Numbered from the stretch's first letter, positions 19,169 to 29,593 are shown. The stretch is DNA of 64,000 nt from an uncultured Rhodobacterales bacterium (GCA_903845215.1 CAIMWI010000029.1:1-64000), one strand, 5' to 3'. Notes: generated from the letters alone by a model not told the origin. Made by a program: numbers and translations.

Positions 19169-20977
19169 ATGGGTTTACGCGTCAGTCATAAGCTTTGGGC
19201 CGGTGCCGCCTTTCTGGCGGTGGTGGTGGCAGGCGCATTGCCGGGGCAAGCCTTGGACGGGGTGACGTTTACCGTCGCAGGCGGCGATAAAACGTTGACA
19301 CGCGACCTGCGCGCCGCCTCTGGCTTGGTGGGGGCGGGCAAAGACAAAGTGGCGCTAGAGTTGTTTGCCGACGCGCGGGCGGAATATGGCAAGCTTTTGT
19401 CAGCCCTTTACGCCGCAGGCCATTACGGCCCCGTCATCCACGTCTTGATCGACGGGCGCGAGGCTGACAGCATCGCCCCCCTTGATGCGCCCAGAGCCAT
19501 TGGCAAGGTCGCGGTGACGGTAGACCCGGGGCCATCATTTGTGCTGTCCAGCCCCCAGATCGCGCCTTTGGCCACTGGTCAACCGCTGCCGTCAGGCTTT
19601 GCGGCAGGCAAGGGGGCGGGGGCGGGTGTCATTATGGCGGCTGTTCAGGCCGGCGTTGAGGGCTGGCGCGGTCAAGGCCATGCCAAAGCGGCAGTTGCCG
19701 ATCAGACCCTCACCGCCGATCACGCCAGCGCCACCCTGTCGGTCGCGGTGCGGCTAAACCCCGGTCCGGTGCTGCGCTTTGGCGATCTGTCGATCAACGG
19801 GGCCACCCGCATCCGCCCAGACCGCGTGCGCAAGATTGCGGGCTTGCCAACTGGCCACCGCTTTGACCCCGCCGAAGAGGCCCGCGCCGCCCAGCGCTTG
19901 CGGCGCAGCGGGGTGTTTTCGTCGGTCACGCTGAGCGAAGATGACAGCATCACACCGCCCGATCTGTTGGGCATCACAGCGGATGTGGTCGAAGCCCTGC
20001 CCCGCCGCTATACCTTTGGGGCCGAGGTTGCGACCAACGAGGGCCTGCGCCTGAACGGCAGCTGGTTACACCGCAACCTGTTGGGCGGAGGTGAGCGGTT
20101 TGAAGTGACGGGGGCCGTCAGCAACATCGTCGCCGCAGGCAGTGGTCTGGATTATACGCTGGGCGCCACATTGGATCGACCCGCCACGCCCGACGCCGAT
20201 TCAACGCTCAATTTGTCGGCCACCTTGGGTCATAAAGATGATGCCGATTACACCGCCGACACTTTGGCGCTGGGCTTGGGCCTGACGCACTATTTCAGCG
20301 ATACACTCACCGCCCATGCAGCGGTTGCTTTTGATGTCTCGGGTGGCCATGACAGCGCCGGCGACTTTACCTATCGCAGCCTGCAACTGCCCTTAGGTGC
20401 CGTTTGGGACCGACGGGACAGCAAGACAGAGGCGACGCGGGGATACTACGTTGATCTGGGGGCCAAACCCTTTTTCGGCTTTGGCGCAACCGAAAATGGC
20501 GCACGGCTGACCTTGGACGGGCGGGCCTATAAGGCTTTGGGGGCTGATGGCGCCGTGATTGCAGGCCGTGTTCAGGGCGGGGTTATTTTGGGCGCATCAG
20601 CCATTGGCACGCCGCGAACAGATTTGTTTTATTCAGGCGGTGGCGGCACAGTGCGGGGGCAGGCTTATCAAAGCCTTGGCATCTCGGTGCTGGACGGGGC
20701 CACTTGGGTCGATACCGGCGGCACAGCTTTCATGGCTGCGTCAATTGAGGGGCGGCTGAAGGTAAGTGCCAATATCGGCCTTGTGGCCTTTGTTGATGCA
20801 GGGGCGGTGGGGCAGGGCACTGTCACGGGGGCGAACAGCGATTGGCAGGCGGGGGCGGGATTGGGTCTGCGTTATGGCACGGCTGTGGGGCCAATCAGGC
20901 TTGATCTGGCGGTTCCAGTGCGGGGTGCGCTGGACAGCGGGGTGCAGATTTATGTTGGTTTGGGGCAGGCGTTTTGA
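19169..20977 (+). CDS. tamA: BamA/TamA-family outer membrane protein assembly factor
   Basis: POTRA region, C-terminal beta-barrel (GGGGTVRGQAYQSLG, AGLGLRYGTAVGPIRLDLAVPV); adjacent tamB-like gene. Confidence 0.9.
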   Translation: MGLRVSHKLWAGAAFLAVVVAGALPGQALDGVTFTVAGGDKTLTRDLRAASGLVGAGKDKVALELFADARAEYGKLLSALYAAGHYGPVIHVLIDGREADSIAPLDAPRAIGKVAVTVDPGPSFVLSSPQIAPLATGQPLPSGFAAGKGAGAGVIMAAVQAGVEGWRGQGHAKAAVADQTLTADHASATLSVAVRLNPGPVLRFGDLSINGATRIRPDRVRKIAGLPTGHRFDPAEEARAAQRLRRSGVFSSVTLSEDDSITPPDLLGITADVVEALPRRYTFGAEVATNEGLRLNGSWLHRNLLGGGERFEVTGAVSNIVAAGSGLDYTLGATLDRPATPDADSTLNLSATLGHKDDADYTADTLALGLGLTHYFSDTLTAHAAVAFDVSGGHDSAGDFTYRSLQLPLGAVWDRRDSKTEATRGYYVDLGAKPFFGFGATENGARLTLDGRAYKALGADGAVIAGRVQGGVILGASAIGTPRTDLFYSGGGGTVRGQAYQSLGISVLDGATWVDTGGTAFMAASIEGRLKVSANIGLVAFVDAGAVGQGTVTGANSDWQAGAGLGLRYGTAVGPIRLDLAVPVRGALDSGVQIYVGLGQAF

Positions 20978-23900
20978 TGCGGTTTTGGTTCGCCCTTGCG
21001 CTTGGATTGATGCCTTTCACGGCTTTGGCTGACAGTGCTGCGGATAAAGATTTTCTGACGACATGGCTGCAAGACAGCCTGTCTGGCGCGGGCCGTGTGG
21101 TGACGATTGAGGGCTTTGCAGGCGCCTTATCCACCCAAGCCAGCCTGACGCAACTGACCATCGCTGATACCCAAGGCGTTTGGCTGACCCTGAAAGACGT
21201 GACACTAGATTGGAGCCGCAGCGCCCTATTGTCAGGCGAGATCAACATCACCAGCTTATCAGCGGGCGAGATTGACCTTGACCGATTGCCGCAGGGGCAG
21301 CCGAACGCTTCTGTTTCGGCAGTCGCGACTGCACCATGGTCGCTGCCGGAACTGCCCGTCTCAATCCAGATCAAATCCATCGTCGCCCAAAGGCTGGAGT
21401 TGGGGCCGTCTGTTTTGGGGCAGGCGGTGGTTGCCAGACTGTCGGCTGATCTTACATTATCGGGCGGTGAAGGCACGGCGCATCTAGATTTGCAGCGGTT
21501 GGATGCGGGGCCGCAGGGCCGTGTTCTGCTGACGGCAGAATATGCGAACGCGACGCAGGTTTTGGACCTGTCCTTAGAAGCTGCTGAAGGGGCGGGGGGC
21601 GTTGCCGTCAGCTTACTTAACATTCCCCAATCGCCCGCAGCGGAACTGAAGATAGAAGGCCACGGGCCTTTGGCGCAGTTTGATGCTTCGGTGGCTTTGG
21701 CAACGAATGGGCAATCACGGTTGGCGGGGCTTTTGACCTTGGCCGATGACACGCAGGGCAACCGCGCCTTTACGGCCAAGTTGGCAGGCGATCTGACACC
21801 GCTGTTTTTGCCGAAATACGCCGCCTTTTTCGGCCCCAAGGCCACGCTGGATTTAAGGGGACAGCGCGGCGCGGATGGGGCGTTGGTTGTTCAGTCGCTC
21901 TCGGTTAAATCCCAAGCGCTGCAACTTGATGGATCGATGACGCTGGACGCTAAGGGACAGCCGCGCAAGCTAAACCTGTCGGGCCGCATCGCACAAGATG
22001 TTGGGGTGGTGACACTGCCTGTCGCCTCGCCCACACCCGTCACGCTGAGCGACGCAGATCTGAGGCTAGCGTATGATGCGGCGCAAAGTGATCTTTGGCG
22101 CTTTGATGCGTCGATAAGGGCGCTTAAGCGCGGCGCTTTCATGGCCGCTGCCGCAAACCTATCGGCGCAGGGGCGATTGCTGGATGGGGTGTTTGACGGC
22201 ACAGCAGATCTGTCGGCCACAGGCTTGGCGCTGCCCGACGCAGGGTGGGCTAGGGTGGTGGGGCGCGATGTCAGCGCCACTGCGGCCTTTAACTGGAACG
22301 CGGCATCATCGGCCTTGCAGATCAGCCACCTGTCGCTGTCGGCCCCGGGCTATCAGATCACCGCCGACGGCAGCCTTGGGCAAATGGCGGCCCTGCAAGG
22401 CCATGTGGTAGGATCCTATGACGATCTTTCGCGCCTGTCAGGAATTGTCGGTCAAAGCTTGTCAGGGGCGGCACGGTTTGATTTGGCGGGCCAACTGGAT
22501 CCTCTAAGCGGGGCATTTGATGTAACGGGGACGATGCTGGGGCAAGCCTTGGGCTTTGGCGTGGCGCAGATCGACGGCTTGATGGATGGCGAAAGCCGCT
22601 TGACCCTATCGGCCAAACGCGATGTTTCGGGCACCATCCTGCGCGATGCCACCCTGCACGCCGCAGGTGTGACAACCAGCCTGTCGGGCAGTTTGACCGA
22701 TCGTGGCACCAATCTGACAGCGGTGCTTGACCTTGTGGATATGGCGGCCTTGGGCGCAGGCTATGGCGGCGCGCTGCAGGGGACGGCATCTTTGCAAGGG
22801 CCAAGTGGCCAAGGCGTCCTATCACTGCAAGCGACAGGAACCGATCTGACGATTGGGCAGGCGCAAGTTGACATGCTGCTGCGCGGGGCGTCACAGCTAA
22901 AGGCAAAGCTGGGCTTGGGGCCGCAAGGCTTGCGCTTGATAGAGGCGGATTTGGCCAATGGCCAGATAAAGGCCAGCGTTGCAAAATCTGTCAATGGCAA
23001 AGCGGGCGATCTGACGGTTTCAGCGCAAATGGCCAATCTGGGCGTCATCGTACCGCAGTTTCCGGGCCCCGTAACTTTGGCGGGCACAGCGCAGAGCATG
23101 GGCGGCACGACAGGCATAAATGCCACCTTGCAAGGGCCAGCGCAGATGCAGGCCAAAGTTGGCGGCACGCTGTCGGCCGATTACAAGACGGCCGATCTGA
23201 AGATCATCGGCACCAGTTCCGCCGCGCTTGCCAATCTTTTGATTGCGCCACGATCGCTTGAAGGGGCTTTGCGCTTTGATGTGACTTTAAAGGGGCCCCT
23301 TGCGCTGTCTTCGCTTGGCGGTCAGATCTCGTTAGCAAATGGGCGTTTGGCTGAGCCTTCGCTGCCCTTTGCGCTGAAAGATGTGTTTTTGGACGCAAGC
23401 CTTGGCGCTGGCAGCGCGAAGGTTACCGGGCGGGCGGGGGTTACAACGGGCGGAAAGTTAGGGGTTACGGGCAGCATCGGCTTGGCGGCCCCCTTCCCCG
23501 CCAATCTTACCTTTGCAGTGGATAATGTGGTCTTACGCGACCCGCAGCTTTACGCAACAACAGCGCAAGGCACGCTAACCCTGCGCGGTCCGGCCTTGGG
23601 CGGCGGCCTGATTTCAGGCGCGATCAACCTTGGCAAGACAGAGTTGCAGATCCCGTCCACCAATGCCTCGGTGGTGGGCGAATTGTACGGTTTGCACCAC
23701 ATCAACGAACCCAACGCCTCTGTCACCACCCGTCAGCGCGCTGGACTAGGGCCTCGTTCCGCCGCCGCGCGGGCCAAGGCAGGATATGGGTTGGACGTTA
23801 CACTTGCTGCAGCCCATCAGGTGTTTGTACGGGGCCGCGGGCTAGATGCCGAACTGGGCGGCACGTTGATTTTACGCGGAACGACCGCCAACATCGCCCC

Positions 23901-24477
23901 TTCCGGCGCGTTCAACCTTCTGCGCGGCCGCTTGGATATTCTGGGCCGTCGGCTGGTGCTAAGTGAGGCGCAGGTGCAGTTGCAGGGCGCCTTGGTGCCT
24001 TACATTCACATTTTGGCGGGCATCAACAGTGGCGCAATCACGTCGTCTGTCCGGATCGAAGGGGAAGCCACCAACCCTGCCGTGACCTTCAGTTCGTCGC
24101 CAGATTTGCCGCAAGAACAAGTTCTGGCCCATCTGTTATTTGATCGCGGCCTTGATAAGATTAGTGCCTTTCAGGCGGCGCAACTGGCGTCTGCGGTGGC
24201 TGCACTGGCGGGGCGCGGGGGCGATGGGGTGATCGGCACACTGCGCCGCAAGGCGCTGCTTGATAACTTAGATGTACAGGCTGACGGCACGGGCAACGCC
24301 ACCGTGACCGCGGGAAAGTATCTGGGCAACAAAGCTTATAGTGAGGTGACGATCGGCCAAGGGGGCACATCTTCGATCAGCTTGAACTATGATCTAGGCA
24401 GCAATATCACCGCTAAGACCCACGCAGATTCCGAAGGAACGACAGGCTTGGGCCTGTTTTTGACGCGCGACTACTAG
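20974..24477 (+). CDS. tamB: Translocation/assembly module TamB-like protein
   Basis: 1167 aa; C-terminal DUF490-type region (GRLDILGRRLVLSEAQVQLQGALVPYIHILAG, SSSPDLPQEQVLAHLLFDRGLDKISAFQAAQLA); overlaps tamA by 4 nt. Confidence 0.92.
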   Translation: MMRFWFALALGLMPFTALADSAADKDFLTTWLQDSLSGAGRVVTIEGFAGALSTQASLTQLTIADTQGVWLTLKDVTLDWSRSALLSGEINITSLSAGEIDLDRLPQGQPNASVSAVATAPWSLPELPVSIQIKSIVAQRLELGPSVLGQAVVARLSADLTLSGGEGTAHLDLQRLDAGPQGRVLLTAEYANATQVLDLSLEAAEGAGGVAVSLLNIPQSPAAELKIEGHGPLAQFDASVALATNGQSRLAGLLTLADDTQGNRAFTAKLAGDLTPLFLPKYAAFFGPKATLDLRGQRGADGALVVQSLSVKSQALQLDGSMTLDAKGQPRKLNLSGRIAQDVGVVTLPVASPTPVTLSDADLRLAYDAAQSDLWRFDASIRALKRGAFMAAAANLSAQGRLLDGVFDGTADLSATGLALPDAGWARVVGRDVSATAAFNWNAASSALQISHLSLSAPGYQITADGSLGQMAALQGHVVGSYDDLSRLSGIVGQSLSGAARFDLAGQLDPLSGAFDVTGTMLGQALGFGVAQIDGLMDGESRLTLSAKRDVSGTILRDATLHAAGVTTSLSGSLTDRGTNLTAVLDLVDMAALGAGYGGALQGTASLQGPSGQGVLSLQATGTDLTIGQAQVDMLLRGASQLKAKLGLGPQGLRLIEADLANGQIKASVAKSVNGKAGDLTVSAQMANLGVIVPQFPGPVTLAGTAQSMGGTTGINATLQGPAQMQAKVGGTLSADYKTADLKIIGTSSAALANLLIAPRSLEGALRFDVTLKGPLALSSLGGQISLANGRLAEPSLPFALKDVFLDASLGAGSAKVTGRAGVTTGGKLGVTGSIGLAAPFPANLTFAVDNVVLRDPQLYATTAQGTLTLRGPALGGGLISGAINLGKTELQIPSTNASVVGELYGLHHINEPNASVTTRQRAGLGPRSAAARAKAGYGLDVTLAAAHQVFVRGRGLDAELGGTLILRGTTANIAPSGAFNLLRGRLDILGRRLVLSEAQVQLQGALVPYIHILAGINSGAITSSVRIEGEATNPAVTFSSSPDLPQEQVLAHLLFDRGLDKISAFQAAQLASAVAALAGRGGDGVIGTLRRKALLDNLDVQADGTGNATVTAGKYLGNKAYSEVTIGQGGTSSISLNYDLGSNITAKTHADSEGTTGLGLFLTRDY

Positions 24478-25319
24478 GCGGCGGGTCTACGCTTACGGTG
24501 CAGCTCGGCATCAAAGGCGGCACCCAAAAGCACCGTATAGGCGCTGACATAAAGCCAAATCAGCAAGACCACCACCGCGCCGATAGAGCCGTAAACGCGA
24601 TTGTAAGACGGAAAGTTGGCGAGGTACAGCATGAAGCCCCGCGCCGCCAAGGCCCACAAAACCACAGCCACCAGCAAACCCCAACTTAACAGCGGCGGAC
24701 GTGTCGGCCCGTGATTCGGGCCAAAGCGGTAGGCCAAGGCCAAAGAGGCCAAGACCAACAAAACCCCCAAAGCCAAGTTGGCGCGGTGCAGCAGCACGGC
24801 ATCATCGCCCGGCAGGGGCAACATCCCGATGACCAGGGGTGCGACGACGGTGACCAGCATAGCGGCAAGGGCAAGACCGATCAGGGCAAGCGTAAGCAGG
24901 ATGGCTTGCAGTTGATGGTGCCCTGTGTGCCGGTTTGGAATGTGGTGAATGGCGTTCAAACCCCGAATCAAAGCGGCAACACCTGCCCTTGCCGACCAAA
25001 GGGCAAACAAGGTCGACAGCGCCGTCGTCCACCCCAGTTGCGACCCGCGCATTTGTAAGAGTGAGTGAACCTGATCTTGCAAAAGGTCCAGCGCCTGTGG
25101 TGGGACAAACCCTTTCAACACATCAAGTTGTGTTTGGATGACCAAAGGATCAAATAGCGTTCCCCAGATGGCAATCAGGGCTGCTGCGGCCGGAAATAGG
25201 GCCAAAAAGCCGAAAAATGCGACACCGGCTGAAATCAGGTCAAGTTCAGCCTGTTCTGTTCGCCGATAAAGGCGAACCAGAAACGCAAGCATATCTGGCT
25301 GAAGCCACAAATGACGCAC
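24474..25319 (-). CDS. YihY/BrkB family membrane protein
   Basis: ISAGVAFFGFLALFPAAAALIAIWG, YGSIGAVVVLLIWLYVSAYTVLLGAAFDAEL. Confidence 0.92.
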   Translation of the reverse strand: MRHLWLQPDMLAFLVRLYRRTEQAELDLISAGVAFFGFLALFPAAAALIAIWGTLFDPLVIQTQLDVLKGFVPPQALDLLQDQVHSLLQMRGSQLGWTTALSTLFALWSARAGVAALIRGLNAIHHIPNRHTGHHQLQAILLTLALIGLALAAMLVTVVAPLVIGMLPLPGDDAVLLHRANLALGVLLVLASLALAYRFGPNHGPTRPPLLSWGLLVAVVLWALAARGFMLYLANFPSYNRVYGSIGAVVVLLIWLYVSAYTVLLGAAFDAELHRKRRPAA

Positions 25320-25354
25320 AGCCGATTCCCTTACAGATGGCTTTTCCCTTTCTA

Positions 25355-25383
25355 TAGCAGGCGCGCGTGATGCGCGCGTGCTA
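25355..25383. repeat. Imperfect inverted repeat downstream of the truncated YjbH ORF
   Basis: tagcaggcgcgcgtgatgcgcgcgtgcta: tagca/tgcta arms with GCGCGC cores. Confidence 0.4.
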
Positions 25384-25395
25384 AATAAAAGGGCG

Positions 25396-25917
25396 TCAAC
25401 TGTGCATTATTCGCCCGTGGCGGTGGTTGTCGTCGTTGTGCTGCCGCCCCCACGGCCCCACGCCACCCGTCATCTTAAGTCGGGGCCCTAAGGCCTTAGT
25501 GCCGACAATATACTCGGCAGAAAAAAGACCTGTCCCGATAAAGTCTTGCACCCCGACGGTGATGGCCGGCCAAAACCTGCCCTCCTTAAGGATCTGATAA
25601 ATGATGTCGAAATTTCGGTCGTAGTAGGTGTCTGCATTGCTGCAGTCTGGCTGGCGGACATATTGATCATAATCATGCAGGTCCACATATCGAATCACAC
25701 CCGACAGGTGTGGGCTGATTTGAAATCGCAAAGTGTTTCGGGCGATCGCTCCGAAGCGCGATAGATCAAAGGACAAAAAACCATTTCCCTGCTGCTCGGC
25801 CGAAGGCATGTTGATCAGGCCCGTTTGTCCGGACAGGTTCAAACTTGGCGCGAACTGCGGCCGCGATGCCTGCGTTGAAAACAAGCAGATCAGGGCAAAA
25901 AGGAAGCGGCCAAGCAA
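25396..25917 (-). pseudogene. YjbH-like exopolysaccharide protein, N-terminal fragment only
   Basis: SLNLSGQTGLINMPSAEQQGNGFLSFDLSRFG...YYDRNFDIIYQILKEGRFWPAITVGVQDFIGTGLFSAEYIVGTKALG matches the YjbH N-terminus; ORF stops at 173 aa, far shorter than a full YjbH. Confidence 0.7.
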
Positions 25918-26131
25918 TAGGTGTCATCTTTCAACTACACCGACACTTTAGATATGACTTTGATTTATACAACCTGATTCATACCCACTGCCCCGATGTC
26001 TGTAGGCTTGGGGGTAGACGATCGCGGCCGTTACCTTGACGGGCGGCGTGGCTTTGTATTGACCCAGACGCGGGTATTGCTATGCTGACATCAGATACCT
26101 GTTCGATTTTGGCAGGATGTAGGAAGTTATT

Positions 26132-27265
26132 ATGTTTGGTTTTTTCAGGCCCAAGGGCCAACTGCTTTACGGCACTGCTGTTTTTATTGCCTTAACTGCC
26201 TGCGCCGCGCCGCAGGATATCGCCAACATCGAGACTGTGGTTTCGGGCGCCAAAGACGCTGATGCGAGCTTTGATGTTCAGATGGTGACGCAGGCCACAC
26301 TGCCCGTCGTGCAAGAATGGCCCAACAATGACCTTGGCCAGAAAACCAGCTGGATACCCTACCAAGCCACGTCGCAAGACGCGGGGCTGAAAGCTGGCGA
26401 CGGTATCAGCCTTGCCATTTGGAACAGCGACGAATCATCCTTGATGGGTCAGGCCGGACAAAGAGTTATTCAACTGCCAGATTTGCGCATTTCAAGCGCC
26501 GGAAGCATCTTTCTGCCCTATGTGGGCGAAGTGCAGGTCGCGGGCAAAACCTCGGCCGAGGCGCGTAGTTTTGTGGAAAAGAAACTGCAAACGATCATTC
26601 CTTCGGCACAGGTTCAGCTGACTGCCTTGGCTGGGGCGCAAAATTCGGTTCATGTCGTCTTAGGCGTGCCTAACCCGGGAAGCGTGGCTTTGGGTGATAC
26701 AAGCATGACGATCACGTCTGTCTTGGCCCAATCGGGCGGCATCCCCGCCAATATGGTGAACCCGCAGATCAGTCTTCAGCGCAGCGGTCAGATTTACACA
26801 ATCGCCGCCGAAAAGCTGCTGTCAAACCCCGCGCTGGATACAAGGGTTCTGGGCGATGACAAACTGTTTGTCAGGCCTGACAGCCGCTATTTCCTGTCAC
26901 TGGGTGCCGCTGGACGCGAGGCTGTGATTGACTTTCCGCGCGAGACTGTCACCACGCTGGAAGCCATGTCGCTGATCGGCGGCATCAATCAAGAGGCGGC
27001 CAATCCAAAAGCGATCTTGGTCATGCGGACCTATCCTGCCGCTGCCGTCAGTTCCACGGCGCAAAAAGGCCCGCCCAAGCGGCAGATGGTGTTCGCCTTT
27101 GATTTGACCAATGCCGACGGATTGTTCAGCGCAGGGTCATTCCTTATCCAAAACCGCGACTTGGTTTTGGTGACGCAAAGCCCGCTGGTCAACACCTCTA
27201 ACGCTGTGCGGCTTTGGACAAGCATGTTCAGGGGAACAAGCTACGTCTTCGACAGCGTGCAATAG
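26132..27265 (+). CDS. Polysaccharide biosynthesis/export outer-membrane lipoprotein (Wza/SLBB-like)
   Basis: Lipobox-like LTACAAP; LKAGDGISLAIWN, ISSAGSIFLPYVGEVQVAGKTSAEARSFVEKKLQ; SLBB-like repeats. Confidence 0.87.
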   Translation: MFGFFRPKGQLLYGTAVFIALTACAAPQDIANIETVVSGAKDADASFDVQMVTQATLPVVQEWPNNDLGQKTSWIPYQATSQDAGLKAGDGISLAIWNSDESSLMGQAGQRVIQLPDLRISSAGSIFLPYVGEVQVAGKTSAEARSFVEKKLQTIIPSAQVQLTALAGAQNSVHVVLGVPNPGSVALGDTSMTITSVLAQSGGIPANMVNPQISLQRSGQIYTIAAEKLLSNPALDTRVLGDDKLFVRPDSRYFLSLGAAGREAVIDFPRETVTTLEAMSLIGGINQEAANPKAILVMRTYPAAAVSSTAQKGPPKRQMVFAFDLTNADGLFSAGSFLIQNRDLVLVTQSPLVNTSNAVRLWTSMFRGTSYVFDSVQ

Positions 27266-27268
27266 CGG

Positions 27269-27712
27269 TTATTCGCCATCCTCCAACCTTGTGCGCAATT
27301 CGCGCAACACAGGCAGAACCGCGCGCACACGGTTGGCACCCAAGGCTTTGACAAGATCGCCGATCACCGGCACCACGGCCTGCACCGCCGCATCCCGCGC
27401 GGCGCGGCCGGCGGGGCTGATCGCCACGAACTTGCGGCGCGCATCGTCCCAATCGGGGCGGATGTGGACATGGCCGGCCCATTCCAGCTTGGATAACGTG
27501 TTGGTCATAGCCCCGCGCGTGACGTGAAAGGCCTTGGCCAGCTGTGCAGGGGTGCGTTCGTCTTGCACGCCTGCGAGGTGGTTAAGCACGGAAAAATGCG
27601 ACAACTCCATTCCCTTGGGCAAGGCTTTGGAAATGCGGTTACGGGCCAGTTGATCGGCCGTCAACAACTCGCCAAACAAAGAAACGGCAAGATCTTCAAG
27701 CCGCTCGTTCAT
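27269..27712 (-). CDS. MarR family transcriptional regulator
   Basis: LSHFSVLNHLAGVQDERTPAQLAKAFHVTRGAMTNTLSKLEWAGHVHIRPDWDDARRKFVAISPAG winged HTH. Confidence 0.93.
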   Translation of the reverse strand: MNERLEDLAVSLFGELLTADQLARNRISKALPKGMELSHFSVLNHLAGVQDERTPAQLAKAFHVTRGAMTNTLSKLEWAGHVHIRPDWDDARRKFVAISPAGRAARDAAVQAVVPVIGDLVKALGANRVRAVLPVLRELRTRLEDGE

Positions 27713-28539
27713 GGCCCGTCAAAGCCGCGGTCATGCACCAAAGAAGGCACGCGGCGGCGGGCCTCGATGCCTTGGGACAGGTCAAGATCAACCACCGTAA
27801 CACCCGGTTCTGTGCCGCCATCGGCCAGCACCTCTCCCCAAGGGCCAATCGCCAAGCTGTGGCCATAGGTGCGGCGGCCTTTGCCATCGGCTTCGGCGTG
27901 AAACCCCGTCTGGGCGGGGGCAAGCACGAAAGCACCGTTCTCAATCGCCCTTGCGCGCAGCAGGGTTTCCCAATGAGCTGCACCGGTGATGTGATTGAAG
28001 GCGGCAGGCACCGTCAGAATTTGCGCGCCACCTTGGGCCAGTCTGCGGTAAAGATGGGCAAAGCGGACATCGTAACACACAGTCATCCCAACACGCGCAA
28101 AGGGTGTTTGGGCGATGACGGCAGCGGTTCCAGGGCGAAACGCCGCCGATTCGCGGTACACTTCAGTCTCGGTGACATTCACGTCAAACATATGAATCTT
28201 GTCATAGCGTGCCGCAACACTGCCGTCTGGGCTGATCAGAAAGGACCGGTTGGCAAAGCGCCCGTCAGCGTCGCCTGTCAGCAGCGCAAGCGAACCGATC
28301 AGCAGCCAAACGCCAAGCTTTGCCGCCTCCTCGCGCAGGGCGGCCAAGGTGGGGTCTTCTTCCTCGCGGCGCAATTGGGCTTTTTGCGCGGCGCGGTTCG
28401 ACCACAGGCCATTGGTGCATTCCGGCGTCAGGATAAACTGCGCGCCTTGAGTTTGGGCTTGGCGCACAAAGCCCAAGGTTGCGGCCAAGTTGACCACGGG
28501 GTCGTCGGTGACGGTCAGTTGAACAAGGGCTACCCGCAT
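27709..28539 (-). CDS. Carbon-nitrogen hydrolase (Nit1 / deaminated glutathione amidase-like)
   Basis: Glu-Lys-Cys triad: LTPECTNGL, RYDKIHMFDV, GMTVCYDVRFAHLYRRLAQGGAQILTVPAAF. Confidence 0.92.
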   Translation of the reverse strand: MRVALVQLTVTDDPVVNLAATLGFVRQAQTQGAQFILTPECTNGLWSNRAAQKAQLRREEEDPTLAALREEAAKLGVWLLIGSLALLTGDADGRFANRSFLISPDGSVAARYDKIHMFDVNVTETEVYRESAAFRPGTAAVIAQTPFARVGMTVCYDVRFAHLYRRLAQGGAQILTVPAAFNHITGAAHWETLLRARAIENGAFVLAPAQTGFHAEADGKGRRTYGHSLAIGPWGEVLADGGTEPGVTVVDLDLSQGIEARRRVPSLVHDRGFDGP

Positions 28540-28544
28540 GGCGA

Positions 28545-28799
28545 TTAGGCCAGCATGGGATCAAGCTTGCCGTCGTGATCCAGCGCGTGCAGATCATCAC
28601 AGCCGCCGACATGCTGGTTGCCGATGAATATCTGCGGCACAGTGCGCCCGCCATTGGCGCGGCGGGTCATCGCGTCGCGCAAGGATGGGTCACGGCCCAC
28701 GTCAATCTCGGTAAAAGCCACGCCTTTCTTTGTCAAAAGTCGCTTGGCCGCATGGCAATAAGGGCAGGTTTGGGTGGTGTAGATTTCGACAGATTTCAT
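28545..28799 (-). CDS. grxC: Glutaredoxin 3
   Basis: MKSVEIYTTQTCPYCHAAKRLLTKKGVAFTEIDV...TVPQIFIGNQHVGGCDDLHALD. Confidence 0.95.
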   Translation of the reverse strand: MKSVEIYTTQTCPYCHAAKRLLTKKGVAFTEIDVGRDPSLRDAMTRRANGGRTVPQIFIGNQHVGGCDDLHALDHDGKLDPMLA

Positions 28800-28847
28800 C
28801 GGGTTCATCCTTGGGGCGGCTGCGGCGCTAGGGCTTAGCATAATGAT

Positions 28848-29573
28848 TTAAGCCTGTTTCGCAACGCGCGCCATGACCAAAACGGTAACAGCGCTGGCCC
28901 CTGCAGCCAAGCAAGCCTCAGCCCCCGCAGCCAAAGTGGCGCCCGAGGTCATCACATCATCCACCAACAGAATATGCCGCCCCGTCACCCTCGCAGCCCG
29001 ACGCGGATGCAGTATCAATGCGCCAGCCATATTGTCGAACCGCCCCTCGCGGCTGCGCCCCTCTTGCGAGCCGGTGTTGCGGGGGCGTTGCAGCAGGTCG
29101 GGGCAGTGGGACAGGCCGCCCATTCGTGCGATTCGGGCCGACAAGACCGCCGCTTGATTGTATCGCCGCTGCACCAAGCGCCACCAGTGGAGGGGCACGG
29201 GGGCCACAAGCATATCGGGCACCAGCAAAGGCTGCGCCGCTTTGAACATCCACTCTGCTGCGGGTTGGGCAAGGTCCAGACGGTCGGCGTGTTTTAGGGC
29301 CAGCACTAGATTGCGGCCGTTTTCATCGTATAGCAGCGCCGCACGGCCAGCACGCCACGGGCGGGCGATGGTCAGGCAATCGTCGCACAGAACGTCAGCC
29401 GCATCCTCTTCGCCGGGCAGGGGCAGGCCACAATGATGGCAGACCAAGCCGCTGATAAAGGGCGTGTTGCGCCAACAGTCACCACAAAGACCAAAGTCGC
29501 TGGTCACGCGCAGGCCACAAGTCATGCATTGTGGCGGGTAGGCTATGTGCAGCAAGGCTTGCAATCCCATCAC
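28848..29573 (-). CDS. comF: ComF family phosphoribosyltransferase-like protein
   Basis: N-terminal CxxC pairs (CMTCG, CGDC, CHHCGLP, CDDC); PRPP-type ILLVDDVMTSGATL. Confidence 0.92.
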   Translation of the reverse strand: MMGLQALLHIAYPPQCMTCGLRVTSDFGLCGDCWRNTPFISGLVCHHCGLPLPGEEDAADVLCDDCLTIARPWRAGRAALLYDENGRNLVLALKHADRLDLAQPAAEWMFKAAQPLLVPDMLVAPVPLHWWRLVQRRYNQAAVLSARIARMGGLSHCPDLLQRPRNTGSQEGRSREGRFDNMAGALILHPRRAARVTGRHILLVDDVMTSGATLAAGAEACLAAGASAVTVLVMARVAKQA

Positions 29574-29593
29574 GCGCTCCTATGGTCCGGCTT

